Source: CBDCWT01 sp965223305 (GTDB lineage Bacteria; Planctomycetota; Planctomycetia; Pirellulales; Pirellulaceae). From it: DNA of 64,000 nt. This document shows positions 9,381 to 18,156 of the stretch, piece by piece. The notes below the pieces were generated by a model. That model was not told where the DNA came from. It did not search any database and saw only the letters and a list, made by a program, of their open reading frames with translations. Location: positions 248,001-312,000 of the forward strand of contig CBDCWT010000047.1 of the NCBI GenBank assembly GCA_965223305.1, read 5' to 3'. Each line of letters starts with the position of its first letter. Within the stretch, counting starts at the first letter, position 1. Position numbers and translations under genes: made by a program.

Positions 9381-9767
9381 TCACGGCGAGGTCATGATAG
9401 TATGACCGGCTTCCTGTAGGGACTCGAGGGCCGCGTCGAGCTGCTCTTGTTTTACGAGCAGCAGATCGGCGTCATATGTCGAGAGGACGAAGGCGCCGAC
9501 GTTCGCTTTGGCCAGTGGCGTGGTCAGTGATGCGATCACACCCACCATCGAAAAAGCCAATGGCCCCACAACCCGCAGGCAACGCCAATCACGTTCACTT
9601 TGAATCGTCGCTGGTACGTTGTTTTGCGAGCAGACGATTGACAACTCGTTCGGCGTCCTGGTGATCGAAACGACTTCTCCGGTTGCCCAATTGGGCTGTT
9701 GGGCGTCCGCATCGAGCCGGCAAACGGCAAAAGTGCCGGACAACAGTTCAAGAGTAAACGACTTCAT
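9381..9767 (-). CDS. ACT domain protein
   Basis: The 128-residue protein starts 'MKSFTLELLSGTFAVCRLD' and contains a later ACT-like half around 'VGVIASLTTPLAKANVGAFVLSTYDADLL', the pattern of the two-domain ACT/CASTOR-like amino-acid-binding family. I start at 9767 because a longer upstream frame has no family similarity. Such proteins probably sense amino acids. No operon partner is evident. Confidence 0.8.
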   Translation of the reverse strand: MKSFTLELLSGTFAVCRLDADAQQPNWATGEVVSITRTPNELSIVCSQNNVPATIQSERDWRCLRVVGPLAFSMVGVIASLTTPLAKANVGAFVLSTYDADLLLVKQEQLDAALESLQEAGHTIMTSP

Positions 9768-10184
9768 GCAAGCGGTCCGTGACTCGATTTCTGTGTTAGA
9801 AAAAAGAGTTCGTAGCAGGCACGCTCCACTGCCCCGTCTGTAAAGTAGCAGGCTCACTCCGTGAGCCGTCCGCTTTCGACACCTGGGGGTCGCCCAACAG
9901 TAAGTTGCCGACTTCTGTTCCTTTTCCCCTGCCTCGCGCAACGAGAACAGTAGGGGGAAGGTGACGATAAACGCGAACCCGATCGTCGTCAATGTGTCTC
10001 CGTGACAGGGTGGCCAGCGTTGTAAGGGACGACATGGTTGACAATCCCGCGGCGATGACCGACTCTGACCTATCTTCGTGTATGCCGATAACCAGCAGGG
10101 AAGCAGTTTCTGGTTGCGAAGCGGTTGGTTGGCACGGAGCGACCTCATGGTGATGCAGCGACCCATCTGTCGCGGAGAAGGCTC
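9768..10184. other. Intergenic stretch between divergent ACT and methyltransferase genes
   Basis: About 417 bases without a supportable gene. Promoters for both divergent genes should lie here, but I see no convincing -35/-10 pair. Confidence 0.5.
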
Positions 10185-10868
10185 ATGAAAGATCGAGGCG
10201 TAGGCCAGTTCTTCGACGCGCTCACAGACGACTACACGCAGACCATCGAGCGTTGTTTCCCGCGCTACCGTGAGATGTTGTGGGCGCTGCTGGACTACCT
10301 GCCACGAGATCGCCGCTTCGAGACTGTGTTGGAGTTGGGTTGCGGCACCGGGAACCTATCTGTCTTGCTGCATGACATCTTTCCCAAGGCCGAATTGCGG
10401 CTCGTCGACCTCTCCGCCGAGTCGCTTGACGTTTGCCGGTCGCGACTAGCGACGTGCGGCAGTCTCTGCTGCGAACAACGGGACTTCGCCGATCTTCGCT
10501 ATCCCAGCGGTTCCTTCGATCTGGTCATCTCCAGTATCTCGATTCATCATCTCGATGCCCCCGGAAAGCAAACTCTCTTTCGTCGCATCGAAGACTGGTT
10601 AACGCATGACGGCATCCTCTGCTTTGCCGATCAGTGCGCCGGTGTAACCGAAGACCTCTACGCCCGGCACGTTGAGAATTGGAAGTCGTTGGCAATGGCG
10701 AGTGGGTCAGGCGATTCAGAATGGCAAATGTGGATGCAACATCAAGCGGATCACGACTATCACGACACACTCACCGAGCAACTCGACTGGTTGAGGGAAG
10801 CTGGTTTTGCACTTGTCGATTGCCCGTGGCGTTACTTGTTGTGGTCGGTTGTACAAGCGAGGAAGTGA
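10185..10868 (+). CDS. SAM-dependent methyltransferase
   Basis: The protein has about 227 residues with motif I 'VLELGCGTGNLSVLL', acidic motif II 'LRLVDLSAESL' and motif IV region 'FDLVISSISIHHL', a standard class I small-molecule methyltransferase. I use the ATG at 10185 after 'gcggagaagg'; a frame from 10125 adds an unconserved basic leader. The DJ-1 gene starts 12 bases after its stop, so they are likely cotranscribed. Confidence 0.85.
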   Translation: MKDRGVGQFFDALTDDYTQTIERCFPRYREMLWALLDYLPRDRRFETVLELGCGTGNLSVLLHDIFPKAELRLVDLSAESLDVCRSRLATCGSLCCEQRDFADLRYPSGSFDLVISSISIHHLDAPGKQTLFRRIEDWLTHDGILCFADQCAGVTEDLYARHVENWKSLAMASGSGDSEWQMWMQHQADHDYHDTLTEQLDWLREAGFALVDCPWRYLLWSVVQARK

Positions 10869-10880
10869 ATCGGCGAACTC

Positions 10881-11474
10881 ATGAGCGGAACGCGCAACCT
10901 GGCCATCCTGCTGTTCGACGACGTTGAAGTTCTTGACTTTTGCGGACCGTTCGAGGTCTTCTCCGTGGCCAACAGGCAGAGCGATCGACAGACGTTTAAC
11001 GTGTCTACGGTGGCACAGAAGACTCCGATCAACGCTTGCAACGGTCTCTCCGTGAATCCGAAGTTCTCCCTGCAGGATTGCCCCCGACCGGACCTGCTGC
11101 TTGTGCCTGGCGGTATCGGTACCCGCAAAGAAGTGGACAACAACGCACTGATCGACTGGATCCAGCGAACTGCTGTCGAAGCGGAACTTGTGCTGTCGGT
11201 TTGTACGGGGGCGTTGCTGCTCGGCAAAGCTCGATTGCTAGACGGCCTCGAAATGACGACCCACCACGTCGCCTATCACATCCTCCGTGAGATGGTGCCC
11301 ACTGGCACGGTCCATGAAGGTCGACGCTTTGTAGATACCGGAAAGATCATCACCTCGGCGGGTATCTCGGCCGGGATCGACATGAGCCTGTATGTGGTCG
11401 AGCGGTTGTTGGGAGCGGAGGTCGCTGCCGCCACAGCAAATCACATGGAGTACCGGTGGTTGCGGGATCGCTAA
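10881..11474 (+). CDS. DJ-1/PfpI family protein (isonitrile hydratase-like)
   Basis: The 197-residue protein has the DJ-1/PfpI nucleophile elbow 'LSVCTGALLLG' with the reactive cysteine at residue 108, and the opening 'LAILLFDDVEVLDFCGPFEVF' typical of the isonitrile-hydratase/AraC-N-terminal subgroup. The family includes glyoxalase-like, chaperone-like and hydratase activities, so the reaction is uncertain. Its stop overlaps the stop of the convergent membrane-protein gene. Confidence 0.87.
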   Translation: MSGTRNLAILLFDDVEVLDFCGPFEVFSVANRQSDRQTFNVSTVAQKTPINACNGLSVNPKFSLQDCPRPDLLLVPGGIGTRKEVDNNALIDWIQRTAVEAELVLSVCTGALLLGKARLLDGLEMTTHHVAYHILREMVPTGTVHEGRRFVDTGKIITSAGISAGIDMSLYVVERLLGAEVAAATANHMEYRWLRDR

Positions 11475-12050
11475 TCCGCGTTCGAGTAGGAGATCTCTTT
11501 CTCGCCAGGTTGAATGAAGTGGGCGAGAATTATGCCGCTGATCAACCACGCCGAAAAGTCATAAAAGGCTCCGTATAGCTTCCACGACCAGTCGATCTGC
11601 CACCAGACGGCTGCTCCGCAGTCGATGAGCACAGCTGCGGTCAGGCCGGCCAAGGCCACGAACTTCACTCGATCCAGATAGGTCGGTAGCGCCGAGCAAA
11701 CCTGTCGCAGCAGCACAGCGATCAGCACGATCACGATTAGGTTAAGGAAAAAACCCTGAATCATGATCGACGAGTCAGTCATCGACCGGCCCGTCGCAGA
11801 GAGCATGTGAACAAACGCTACCGGACCGCTCGAAAACAGCTGTTCGATCTGCTCTTGATCCTGATCGAACCCCGGCACGTAGTAAGTTCCGTTCTCCGGA
11901 AAATGTTGCAGCAACGCTTGGCCCGCCGCCGTGTCATCCTCCGCGTGTTTCCAGACCCATCGTGCGATATGGGCCGAGTCCCCAGTAGAGGAATCCCCAG
12001 ACGTAGAGCACCACGGCCGTGATCGCCACACCGACCACTGTCTTTACCAT
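11471..12050 (-). pseudogene. Small membrane protein broken by a one-base frameshift
   Basis: A frame from ATG 12050 encodes 'MVKTVVGVAITAVVLYVWGF' and stops soon after 'PYRTM'. The next frame continues directly with 'VWKHAEDDTAAGQALLQHFP' and three further hydrophobic segments to 11471. One extra G in the ggg run at 11956-11958 (ccc on the plus strand) explains the break; removing it gives one protein of about 192 residues with four membrane segments. It could be a real mutation or a sequencing error. I do not know the function. Confidence 0.75.
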
Positions 12051-12098
12051 CGGTCAGTTACCTCCGCCCAACGTTGTCGGTCCACCGGCACTGCGCCT

Positions 12099-12593
12099 TT
12101 AGAACATCGCATCTTTGCCCAGCTGTCGGCGAACGACTACCCATTGTCCAGCATGCATCATCCAGTGAGCCGACTGACCGGCAATGACCGCGCCGACCGT
12201 CGCTCCGAACTTCTGAATCTTCTCGGGGGCTGGCTTTTCCAAATCTTCATCGCTCAACTTGTCGAGCAGCGCATGCGTGCCTGCACGCTGCTCTTCCATC
12301 AACGCTAGGTACTCGTTCTTTGTGCAAAACGCGCTGGGGTCGTCACTGGCAGCAGCCTCTTTGTTGTGTTTTTCCGCAAAACCGTCCGGCAGGGAGGGCA
12401 TCGAATCGGGACACACCATGTTGTTGAGGTTGTGCTCCGCTTCGATCAGATGGCCAAGTTGCCAGGCGATGTGGTTTGCGTTCGGGACAGGGCGCCGTAG
12501 CAAGTCCTCGTCGGTCAAGTCTTGTAAGTAGCTCTGCACAACAAACGTGGGCAGAGAGAGTTCGTGTTTGATTTGAGTCGCAATGCTCATCAT
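12099..12593 (-). CDS. DinB/YfiT-like four-helix protein
   Basis: The 164-residue protein has the DinB-superfamily layout, with metal-binding histidine candidates in 'HIAWQLGHLIEAEH' and 'AHWMMHAGQWVVVRRQLG'. Family members include thiol-dependent transferases and DNA-damage-induced proteins of unclear role. A perfect inverted repeat lies upstream at 12648-12663 and may be its operator. Confidence 0.85.
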   Translation of the reverse strand: MMSIATQIKHELSLPTFVVQSYLQDLTDEDLLRRPVPNANHIAWQLGHLIEAEHNLNNMVCPDSMPSLPDGFAEKHNKEAAASDDPSAFCTKNEYLALMEEQRAGTHALLDKLSDEDLEKPAPEKIQKFGATVGAVIAGQSAHWMMHAGQWVVVRRQLGKDAMF

Positions 12594-12647
12594 CGCCTCT
12601 CGATAAAAGGGGAAGGAAGTCGGTCGTCGAGTTGCCCGCAGACCGAA

Positions 12648-12663
12648 TTAACCATTTGGTTAA
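12648..12663. promoter_or_regulatory. Inverted repeat, possible ArsR-type operator
   Basis: The sequence ttaaccatttggttaa is a perfect 7-2-7 inverted repeat about 55 bases upstream of the DinB start, in an AT-rich patch. Repeats of this shape are often ArsR-family operators next to DinB or SRPBCC genes. No ArsR gene is adjacent, so the regulator is unknown. Confidence 0.4.
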
Positions 12664-12704
12664 ATTATGGGAATCACGATCTAGTGTCAAGCCGGGGCCG
12701 GCGG

Positions 12705-14225
12705 TCAGCGGGGCCCGACGCCTGCGAACTGGATACCGGTCAATTCCGCCATCTCTTTTTTCCAGGTCGTGAGATCCTCGGTGTTAAATTGGTTCAGGTG
12801 GTTGTGCCCGCAGGCGCGCCCCATGACGGCCATCAGTTCGACGGCTGCTTTCAAGAATCGGGCTAATTGCTGGGCGGATTTTTCGACGTTCAGTTTCGCC
12901 CGCAGATGGCTCTGCTGGGTTGCGATCCCGGCTGGGCAGTTGTTGGTGTTACAGATCCGGGCGGCGATGCACCCGATGGCCTGCATGGCCGAATTGGCGA
13001 TGGCGACGCCGTCGGCTCCCAGACACAAGGCCTTGATGAAGTCGGCCGGCGTTCTGATTCCGCCGGTGATGATCAATGTGACATCACCGCGGCGGCTGCG
13101 GTCTAGATGTCGCCGCGCGCGGGCCAGGGCGGGGATCGTGGGGACGGAGATATTGTCTCGAAAGATCAGCGGTGCGGCGCCGGTTCCGCCTCCTCGCCCA
13201 TCGAGGATGATGTAGTCGGCGCTGGCCTCGAGAGCGAAGTCGATGTCCTTTTCGATGTGTTGGGCGGAGATTTTGAAACCGATTGGGACGCCACCCGAGA
13301 GGTCGCGCACACGTTCAGCGAAGTTCCTATAGTCTTGCGGAGTCTCGAACTCACTGAAAGCCGGAGGCGACACTGCCGGTTGGCCTTCAGGTAACCGCCG
13401 GACTTCGGCGATCTTGCCTTTTACCTTGTTGCCGGGCAGATGCCCCCCGGTTCCCGTTTTCGCCCCTTGTCCGCCCTTGAAATGGAACGCCTGCACTCTC
13501 GCCAGTAGTTCTTCCGAGTAGCCGAACTTGGCGGACGCCAGTTCGTAGAAGTAGCGCGAGTTTTCAGCCTGTTCCTCGGGCAGCATCCCGCCTTCACCGG
13601 AACAGATGCCCGTGCCCGCCAATTCGGCGCCGCGGGCCATCGCAACCTTGGCCTCTTCGGAGAGCGCTCCAAAGCTCATGTCTGAGACGAAGATTGGGAT
13701 CTCAAGCCGGAGCGGTTTCTTGGCGTTGGGACCGACGATGAGTTCCGTGCCGACCTCTGTCGTTTCCAGCAAGGGTCTGGTTGCGAGTTGCCCGGTGAGC
13801 AACTGGATATCATCCCATTGCGGCAATGTCGGCCGCGGAACACCCATCGCAGCCAGCGGGCCGTGATGTCCTGTTTTCTCCAGTCCGTCCCGGGCCAGAG
13901 CGTGAATCAGCTCGACGGTCGGTTCTTCGGGTGTGTTTTGACCGGCTGACGGCTGATCGCCTGCGGCCGCTGGCTCAACGGGGGTCTCACCCACCCGTGC
14001 GTGACTGCCGTCACAATAGGGTGGGTGTTGAGTGTGCCTGCACATGCAGAGGTGTGCCTGCTGATCCTCTTCAACCGTGAACGCCAGCGGCGTGAACTCC
14101 GTGCCGCGGTGCGAGCCGTCACAGAACGGCTGGGATTGAGTTCCGCCGCAGGCGCACCAATGATGTTCTCCTTTCTCTAGGTCGACTTGAATCGGCGACT
14201 TGGCGGCGACTTTCGGTTGAGCCAT
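12705..14225 (-). CDS. FMN-binding glutamate synthase-like protein with two N-terminal CDGSH iron-sulfur domains
   Basis: The product has 506 residues. Residues 15-80 hold two CDGSH motifs, 'CACGGTQSQPFCDGSH' and 'CMCRHTQHPPYCDGSH', each with the C-x-C-x(n)-C-x3-H ligands of a 2Fe-2S cluster. From about residue 130 it is the FMN-binding glutamate synthase central domain, with 'FVSDMSFGALSEEAKVAMA', 'GEGGMLPEE', 'LDGRGGGTGAAP' and the cysteine-rich 'CNTNNCPAGIATQQ'. No glutaminase domain is present, so it is a stand-alone oxidoreductase rather than a complete GltB. The fused CDGSH domains suggest it takes its own electrons. Confidence 0.9.
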   Translation of the reverse strand: MAQPKVAAKSPIQVDLEKGEHHWCACGGTQSQPFCDGSHRGTEFTPLAFTVEEDQQAHLCMCRHTQHPPYCDGSHARVGETPVEPAAAGDQPSAGQNTPEEPTVELIHALARDGLEKTGHHGPLAAMGVPRPTLPQWDDIQLLTGQLATRPLLETTEVGTELIVGPNAKKPLRLEIPIFVSDMSFGALSEEAKVAMARGAELAGTGICSGEGGMLPEEQAENSRYFYELASAKFGYSEELLARVQAFHFKGGQGAKTGTGGHLPGNKVKGKIAEVRRLPEGQPAVSPPAFSEFETPQDYRNFAERVRDLSGGVPIGFKISAQHIEKDIDFALEASADYIILDGRGGGTGAAPLIFRDNISVPTIPALARARRHLDRSRRGDVTLIITGGIRTPADFIKALCLGADGVAIANSAMQAIGCIAARICNTNNCPAGIATQQSHLRAKLNVEKSAQQLARFLKAAVELMAVMGRACGHNHLNQFNTEDLTTWKKEMAELTGIQFAGVGPR

Positions 14226-14321
14226 GTTTCATCTCCGTAGTTCGAGGTGCAGCGGTTCGTCGCCGTGGACAACAGTGGTGAACTGTCGCCCACGCGCCGT
14301 CGATCGTTCGTCTTCCCCAAC

Positions 14322-14723
14322 TCAGCTGGATGGCGACAGCGATAGATCCTCAGGGCTCGATAGCCGTCGTGATGCTGGCCGCAGGTAGTACGACGCGGCC
14401 GCGATGGCCAGAATAACTAAAGGAACAACGGTTTCTGCCATCGGGTCACCGACGAAGGCGTGCGAGGCGGCGGCACCCAGTAGGTCGAAGGTAAAACCCG
14501 CGTATGCCCACTCCTTCAGCAACGGCGCGTGGGGAACGAGCAAGGCAAACACGCCCAGCACTTTGGCCACGCCGAGGATCGTCATCAAATAGTCCGGGTA
14601 GCCAAGCGCCGCCATCGCCTCCTGCTGGACCTCTGCCCGGATCAGGTTCATTGTGCCACCCGCTCCCATCGCCAGACAGAACAGCACGGTCGTCAACCAG
14701 TATCCAATCAACTGCTTGTTCAT
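14322..14723 (-). CDS. DoxX-like four-helix membrane protein
   Basis: The 133-residue protein has four hydrophobic helices and the DoxX_2-type pattern 'LGYPDYLMTILGVAKVLG' with 'EWAYAGFTFDLLGAAASH'. DoxX-like proteins sit in the membrane and are linked to redox or thiol stress. It lies 26 bases after the FMN reductase gene on the same strand and is probably in the MarR/pirin transcription unit. Confidence 0.85.
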   Translation of the reverse strand: MNKQLIGYWLTTVLFCLAMGAGGTMNLIRAEVQQEAMAALGYPDYLMTILGVAKVLGVFALLVPHAPLLKEWAYAGFTFDLLGAAASHAFVGDPMAETVVPLVILAIAAASYYLRPASRRLSSPEDLSLSPSS

Positions 14724-14749
14724 GCTCCACTCCTTAGTTCATCGCCAGC

Positions 14750-15328
14750 TCAAACGGCGAGTTTTTCTAACATCTGGGCAACTGATTCACCCAGTCCCCG
14801 AACCTGTGCTTGTTGCTTCTCATTCTTGAGTTGTCCGCCGTCATCAAACGCCTCAAACGCGCGCGGAACCGCAACTTGATCGGGCAAGACAATCACACCG
14901 ATGCTGCTCAGGATCGAGCGAACGTGGACCAAGCCTCTCAAGCCACCCAGACCACCGGGCGAGGCCGCCATTAACGCCGCGACCTTGCCCTTGTACGCTG
15001 CGAGCGGTGCCTCGTCTGCAGCGGGTCGCGACACCCAGTCGATGGTGTTCTTGAGCAGCGGCGTGATCGAGCCGTTGTATTCCGGCGACGAGATCAGTAG
15101 CCCGTCGTGATTGAGGAACAGTTGTTTCAGCGTGGCCGCGTTTGCGGGCGTTCCCTGTTGCTGTTCGAGGTCTTGGTCGAACAGAGGCAGTGGGTAGTCT
15201 TTGAGTTCGAGCACGGTCACGTCAGCGCCCGCAGATCGGGCCCCCTCGGCCGCAATCTGAACGAGCCGATGGTTAACCGACTCTGCCCGGGCGCTGCCGG
15301 CGAAGGCGAGTATTCGTGGCTTGGTCAT
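14750..15328 (-). CDS. NAD(P)H-dependent FMN reductase
   Basis: The 192-residue flavodoxin-fold enzyme has the FMN phosphate loop 'FAGSARAESVNHRLV' at the N-terminus and the second conserved loop 'SSPEYNGSITPLLKNTIDW'. It should reduce FMN or quinones with NAD(P)H. Neighbouring pirin, DoxX and MarR genes point to quinone or electrophile detoxification. Confidence 0.9.
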   Translation of the reverse strand: MTKPRILAFAGSARAESVNHRLVQIAAEGARSAGADVTVLELKDYPLPLFDQDLEQQQGTPANAATLKQLFLNHDGLLISSPEYNGSITPLLKNTIDWVSRPAADEAPLAAYKGKVAALMAASPGGLGGLRGLVHVRSILSSIGVIVLPDQVAVPRAFEAFDDGGQLKNEKQQAQVRGLGESVAQMLEKLAV

Positions 15329-15384
15329 CGATCGGATCTTCTCCTTGTCGTGGGACTCAGGACGCAGATAGTGTCGTACCGCGT

Positions 15385-16083
15385 TTAGATGAGATCAAAC
15401 AGCATGATTTCAGCTGGGCCGTTCGCCCGGATCGTGAGCGAGCTCTCTTGACTCGTTGCAGCGCCATCGCTGGTACTCAACTGCTGGTCGTTGAGCATCA
15501 CGGCTCCGCGCAGTACTTGCAGCCAGCTGTGCCGGCCAGGCTGGAGTTGGTGGACGATCTCAGCATCGCTGGTCAGCTTCGCCAGATAGATGCGGGCGTC
15601 TTGATGGATTTTCAGTGATCCACCCTCGGCATCCGGCGAGGCAACCAGTCTCAGTCGGTTCGACATGCCGCTGTCCTCAAACCGCTTTTGCTCGTAGCTC
15701 GGCTCGATTCCATGGCGCGCTGGTAGTAGCCATATCTGGTAGAGATGAGTTGGTTCTGTTGCGGACGGATTGAACTCGCTGTGCTGGATGCCTGTGCCGG
15801 CCGACATCCGCTGGAACTCGCCGGGACGAAGTACTTCGCCGTTGCCCATTGAGTCCTGATGCTCGAGTGCGCCTTCCAGCACATAGGTCACGATCTCCAT
15901 GTCTTGGTGGGGATGTGTGCTGAATCCCCTCCCCGGAGCGATACGGTCTTCGTTCATCACTCTCAGTGACCGAAAACCCATGTGCTTAGCATTGCGATAG
16001 CCTGCGAACGAGAACGTGTGTCTGGCCTGTAGCCAACCGTGATCGGCATAGCCTCGTTCTTCAGCTCGGCGAACCAGAATCAT
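15385..16083 (-). CDS. Pirin family bicupin protein
   Basis: The protein has 232 residues from the ATG at 16083, which follows 'aggagag'. The pirin metal site is visible as 'FSTHPHQDMEIVTYVLEG' and 'RMSAGTGIQHSEFN' in the N-terminal cupin. Pirins act as quercetinases or redox-linked regulators. It is the first gene after marR in this minus-strand block. Confidence 0.9.
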   Translation of the reverse strand: MILVRRAEERGYADHGWLQARHTFSFAGYRNAKHMGFRSLRVMNEDRIAPGRGFSTHPHQDMEIVTYVLEGALEHQDSMGNGEVLRPGEFQRMSAGTGIQHSEFNPSATEPTHLYQIWLLPARHGIEPSYEQKRFEDSGMSNRLRLVASPDAEGGSLKIHQDARIYLAKLTSDAEIVHQLQPGRHSWLQVLRGAVMLNDQQLSTSDGAATSQESSLTIRANGPAEIMLFDLI

Positions 16084-16149
16084 TTGCAGCTCTCCTGACT
16101 TTCTACGTTGGCCTGCCGGCACCGGCCTAGATGTCCATGGCTCGAAAAC

Positions 16150-16638
16150 TCAAGCGGCATCCTCTGCCGCACGCACCGACTCCCGCGCCTTAGCCAGCAG
16201 CCGGCTGAGCTCTTTGAGTTCCTTGCGTGTTAGGTGGCCGATCAGCTGTTTGTGGAGCTCGAGATCTGGCTTGTCGATCTGTTTCAGCAACTTGACTGCT
16301 TTGCTTGTCAATGCGACGTAGACCACACGTCGGTCTTCCGTACAGCGTTCTCTCTTGACCAGCTCCTGTTTTTCGAGCCGATCGATCAGCCCGGTGATTG
16401 CGGGGACGACCTGCACCATCCGATCGGCGATCTCCAACGACGGCATTGGTTGGCCTTCACCCCTGAGAATCCGCAGGACGTTGTATTGCGAAGTGGTGAG
16501 CCCGTAGGCGCGAAACAGCTTGCCGAAGCGATTTTGAAATTGGTCGCTCGTTCGCAGGATGTTCAGAATCGCTTCCACTTCTGGCGACTCGAACGGTTGT
16601 CGTTTCTTCAGTTCGCGCTGCAGCGGCCCGCCAGTCAT
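16150..16638 (-). CDS. MarR family transcriptional regulator
   Basis: The protein of about 162 residues has the MarR winged helix: recognition-helix region 'MPSLEIADRMVQVVPAITGLI', wing 'ERCTEDRRVVYVALTSK', and long dimerisation helices at both ends. It is first in a minus-strand run with pirin, FMN reductase and DoxX and probably represses them in response to phenolic or quinone ligands. A GTG two codons upstream (16644) is an alternative start. Confidence 0.9.
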   Translation of the reverse strand: MTGGPLQRELKKRQPFESPEVEAILNILRTSDQFQNRFGKLFRAYGLTTSQYNVLRILRGEGQPMPSLEIADRMVQVVPAITGLIDRLEKQELVKRERCTEDRRVVYVALTSKAVKLLKQIDKPDLELHKQLIGHLTRKELKELSRLLAKARESVRAAEDAA

Positions 16639-16673
16639 GTTCACCGAATCCCCGATTTGGATTGCCCATAAAT

Positions 16674-16702
16674 AATTTACATATCAACTATCGACATGTC
16701 AA
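16674..16702 (-). promoter_or_regulatory. Sigma-70-like promoter of the marR unit with possible MarR operator
   Basis: On the minus strand TTGACA (16702-16697), a 17-base spacer and TAAATT (16679-16674) form a good sigma-70 promoter 36 bases before the marR start. Two similar words, acatatcaa and acatgtcaa, repeat about 14 bases apart across the spacer, and gacatgtc is itself palindromic. They are plausible MarR binding half-sites giving autoregulation. Confidence 0.55.
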
Positions 16703-17080
16703 CATCCATTGGCCAATTTTTTTTCGGGCCGTTCGTTGGTCGAGGTTTTGTGCTTGCCGGCGAACGAATTTCGGTGCCGAGGTAGTTGGCGGCGTCTAGC
16801 ATGCTGGGTTACCAGTCGCGGTGTTTCAGTGGTTCTGGCGCAGCCGCCGCCGGGTGCTGGCCACGAGCGGCGAGAGGGGGCATTGTGGTGGGCTTGGCGG
16901 CGGAGAGTGCCGTTGTAGAATGGGCTGTTTGGTGGCCTTCTGCAGGCAAGTCGAGGTTCGTTTGCTCTCACAGCGTTCGAGAACGGACTTGTCGTTTGTT
17001 TGCCAAGGCACTGGCTGGAGCGAAGGGAGGGTAATCCAAGGAGACGAGGAAAGGATCGGGTTTGACGTAAACCTTAACTT
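16703..17080. other. Intergenic stretch before tRNA-Phe
   Basis: I see no gene that I can support in these 378 bases. The tRNA promoter should be near its right end but no clear hexamers stand out. Confidence 0.5.
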
Positions 17081-17153
<73 letters not shown>

Positions 17154-17180
17154 CTTGACTTACGACGATTCGAAATCGGC

Positions 17181-17200
17181 TTCAGTCCAGATTCAGTCCA
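17181..17200 (+). repeat. Pair of ttcagtcca direct repeats, candidate integrase arm sites (left)
   Basis: The 9-mer ttcagtcca occurs at 17181 and 17192, spaced 11 bases. An identical pair with identical spacing lies just inside the other end of element A at 33430. Paired direct repeats at both ends are typical arm-type sites of tyrosine integrases. Confidence 0.65.
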
Positions 17201-17225
17201 GACTCAAACGCCTGGAGGGCAGGCC

Positions 17226-17945
17226 ATGGCGCGAATCCCAGGACATCAAAGTGTCGTTGCGCGAGTTGTCCAACACGTCGCAACCTACGACATCTTCATT
17301 GCGCTGTCCGGCTTGGTGCTTTCCATCGCAGGGATTATCGATCTATACCGGAACAACCACTCCGTACTCGCCTGGGTGACAATCGTCGGCGCCGCTGGAG
17401 TCACTCTCTCGTCGATCGGCAAGGCAGTGTTGGACCTCCGTCGCACTTGGAACGACGCTTCGCCTCATGCTCTTGAGGGTTGCCTCAACACGATTCACGC
17501 GCTCCTGCAGGCGGACGATAGCTCTCAATTACGACTCACAATTCATGTGCCGTCCGGAGAGCAACTACAACAGATCACCGAATACGTCGGTCACAAACGG
17601 GGGAACCAAAAAATGGCGGGGAGGTCGTTTCCGGCGCAGTCTGGAATCATCGGCCAAGCGTTCCGTCGAAAGGAGTTTATTGCGGCGTCGCGAAGAAACG
17701 ACGACTACGAGGGGTACATTACAGAACTGGTTGAGCATTGGCACTATCTTGAGAATGACGCGAGAAAACTAAGTCCCGCATCGATGTCCTGGATGGCGAT
17801 TCCGTTGGTGCTCGAGGAAAAGGTTGAGGCAATTGTCTACCTAGACTCCACCGACCGAGAGTTTTTTGACGACGAATATCGCAGGAACATCGCGATTCTA
17901 GGTTGCGCAGGGATTGCCCGCTTCGTTCATGGAAGATACGGTTGA
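17226..17945 (+). CDS. Two-helix membrane protein with a GAF domain
   Basis: The 239-residue product has two transmembrane segments at about residues 22-40 and 47-65 ('FIALSGLVLSIAGIIDLY', 'VLAWVTIVGAAGVTLSSI'). A GAF-like sensor domain follows at about 85-235, with 'AQSGIIGQAFRRKEFIAAS' and 'WMAIPLVLEEKVEAIVYLDS', strands typical of GAF folds. The ATG follows 'ggaggg'. It is the first gene inside element A next to the attachment site and lacks any visible output domain. It may be a membrane sensor or effector of a cargo system; this is inference. Confidence 0.7.
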   Translation: MARIPGHQSVVARVVQHVATYDIFIALSGLVLSIAGIIDLYRNNHSVLAWVTIVGAAGVTLSSIGKAVLDLRRTWNDASPHALEGCLNTIHALLQADDSSQLRLTIHVPSGEQLQQITEYVGHKRGNQKMAGRSFPAQSGIIGQAFRRKEFIAASRRNDDYEGYITELVEHWHYLENDARKLSPASMSWMAIPLVLEEKVEAIVYLDSTDREFFDDEYRRNIAILGCAGIARFVHGRYG

Positions 17946-17961
17946 TAGGGGGGGGAAGCCG

Positions 17962-18156
17962 ATGTCAGAGATTCGACAAGGACTAAGCCAGCCGGTTCAG
18001 ACAACGCGGTTGTCGAGGCCAAACGCCGTGCTTCGTGTGTTTGCCGGCAAACTTCCAGCGAGCATTCAGACGTCGATCGCCGAAGGATTGCGACTTGGTC
18101 AGGCCGCTGCTGCTACGTCCAAAGAAGAGCCTACGGCTGCCAAACCTCCCCATTGA
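17962..18156 (+). CDS. Small unknown protein downstream of the GAF gene
   Basis: The ATG at 17962 follows a strong 'ggggggaag' site and gives 64 residues beginning 'MSEIRQGLSQPVQTTRLS'. It lies 16 bases after the GAF gene on the same strand and its end overlaps the convergent deaminase gene by 26 bases. I do not recognise it. Confidence 0.45.
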   Translation: MSEIRQGLSQPVQTTRLSRPNAVLRVFAGKLPASIQTSIAEGLRLGQAAAATSKEEPTAAKPPH

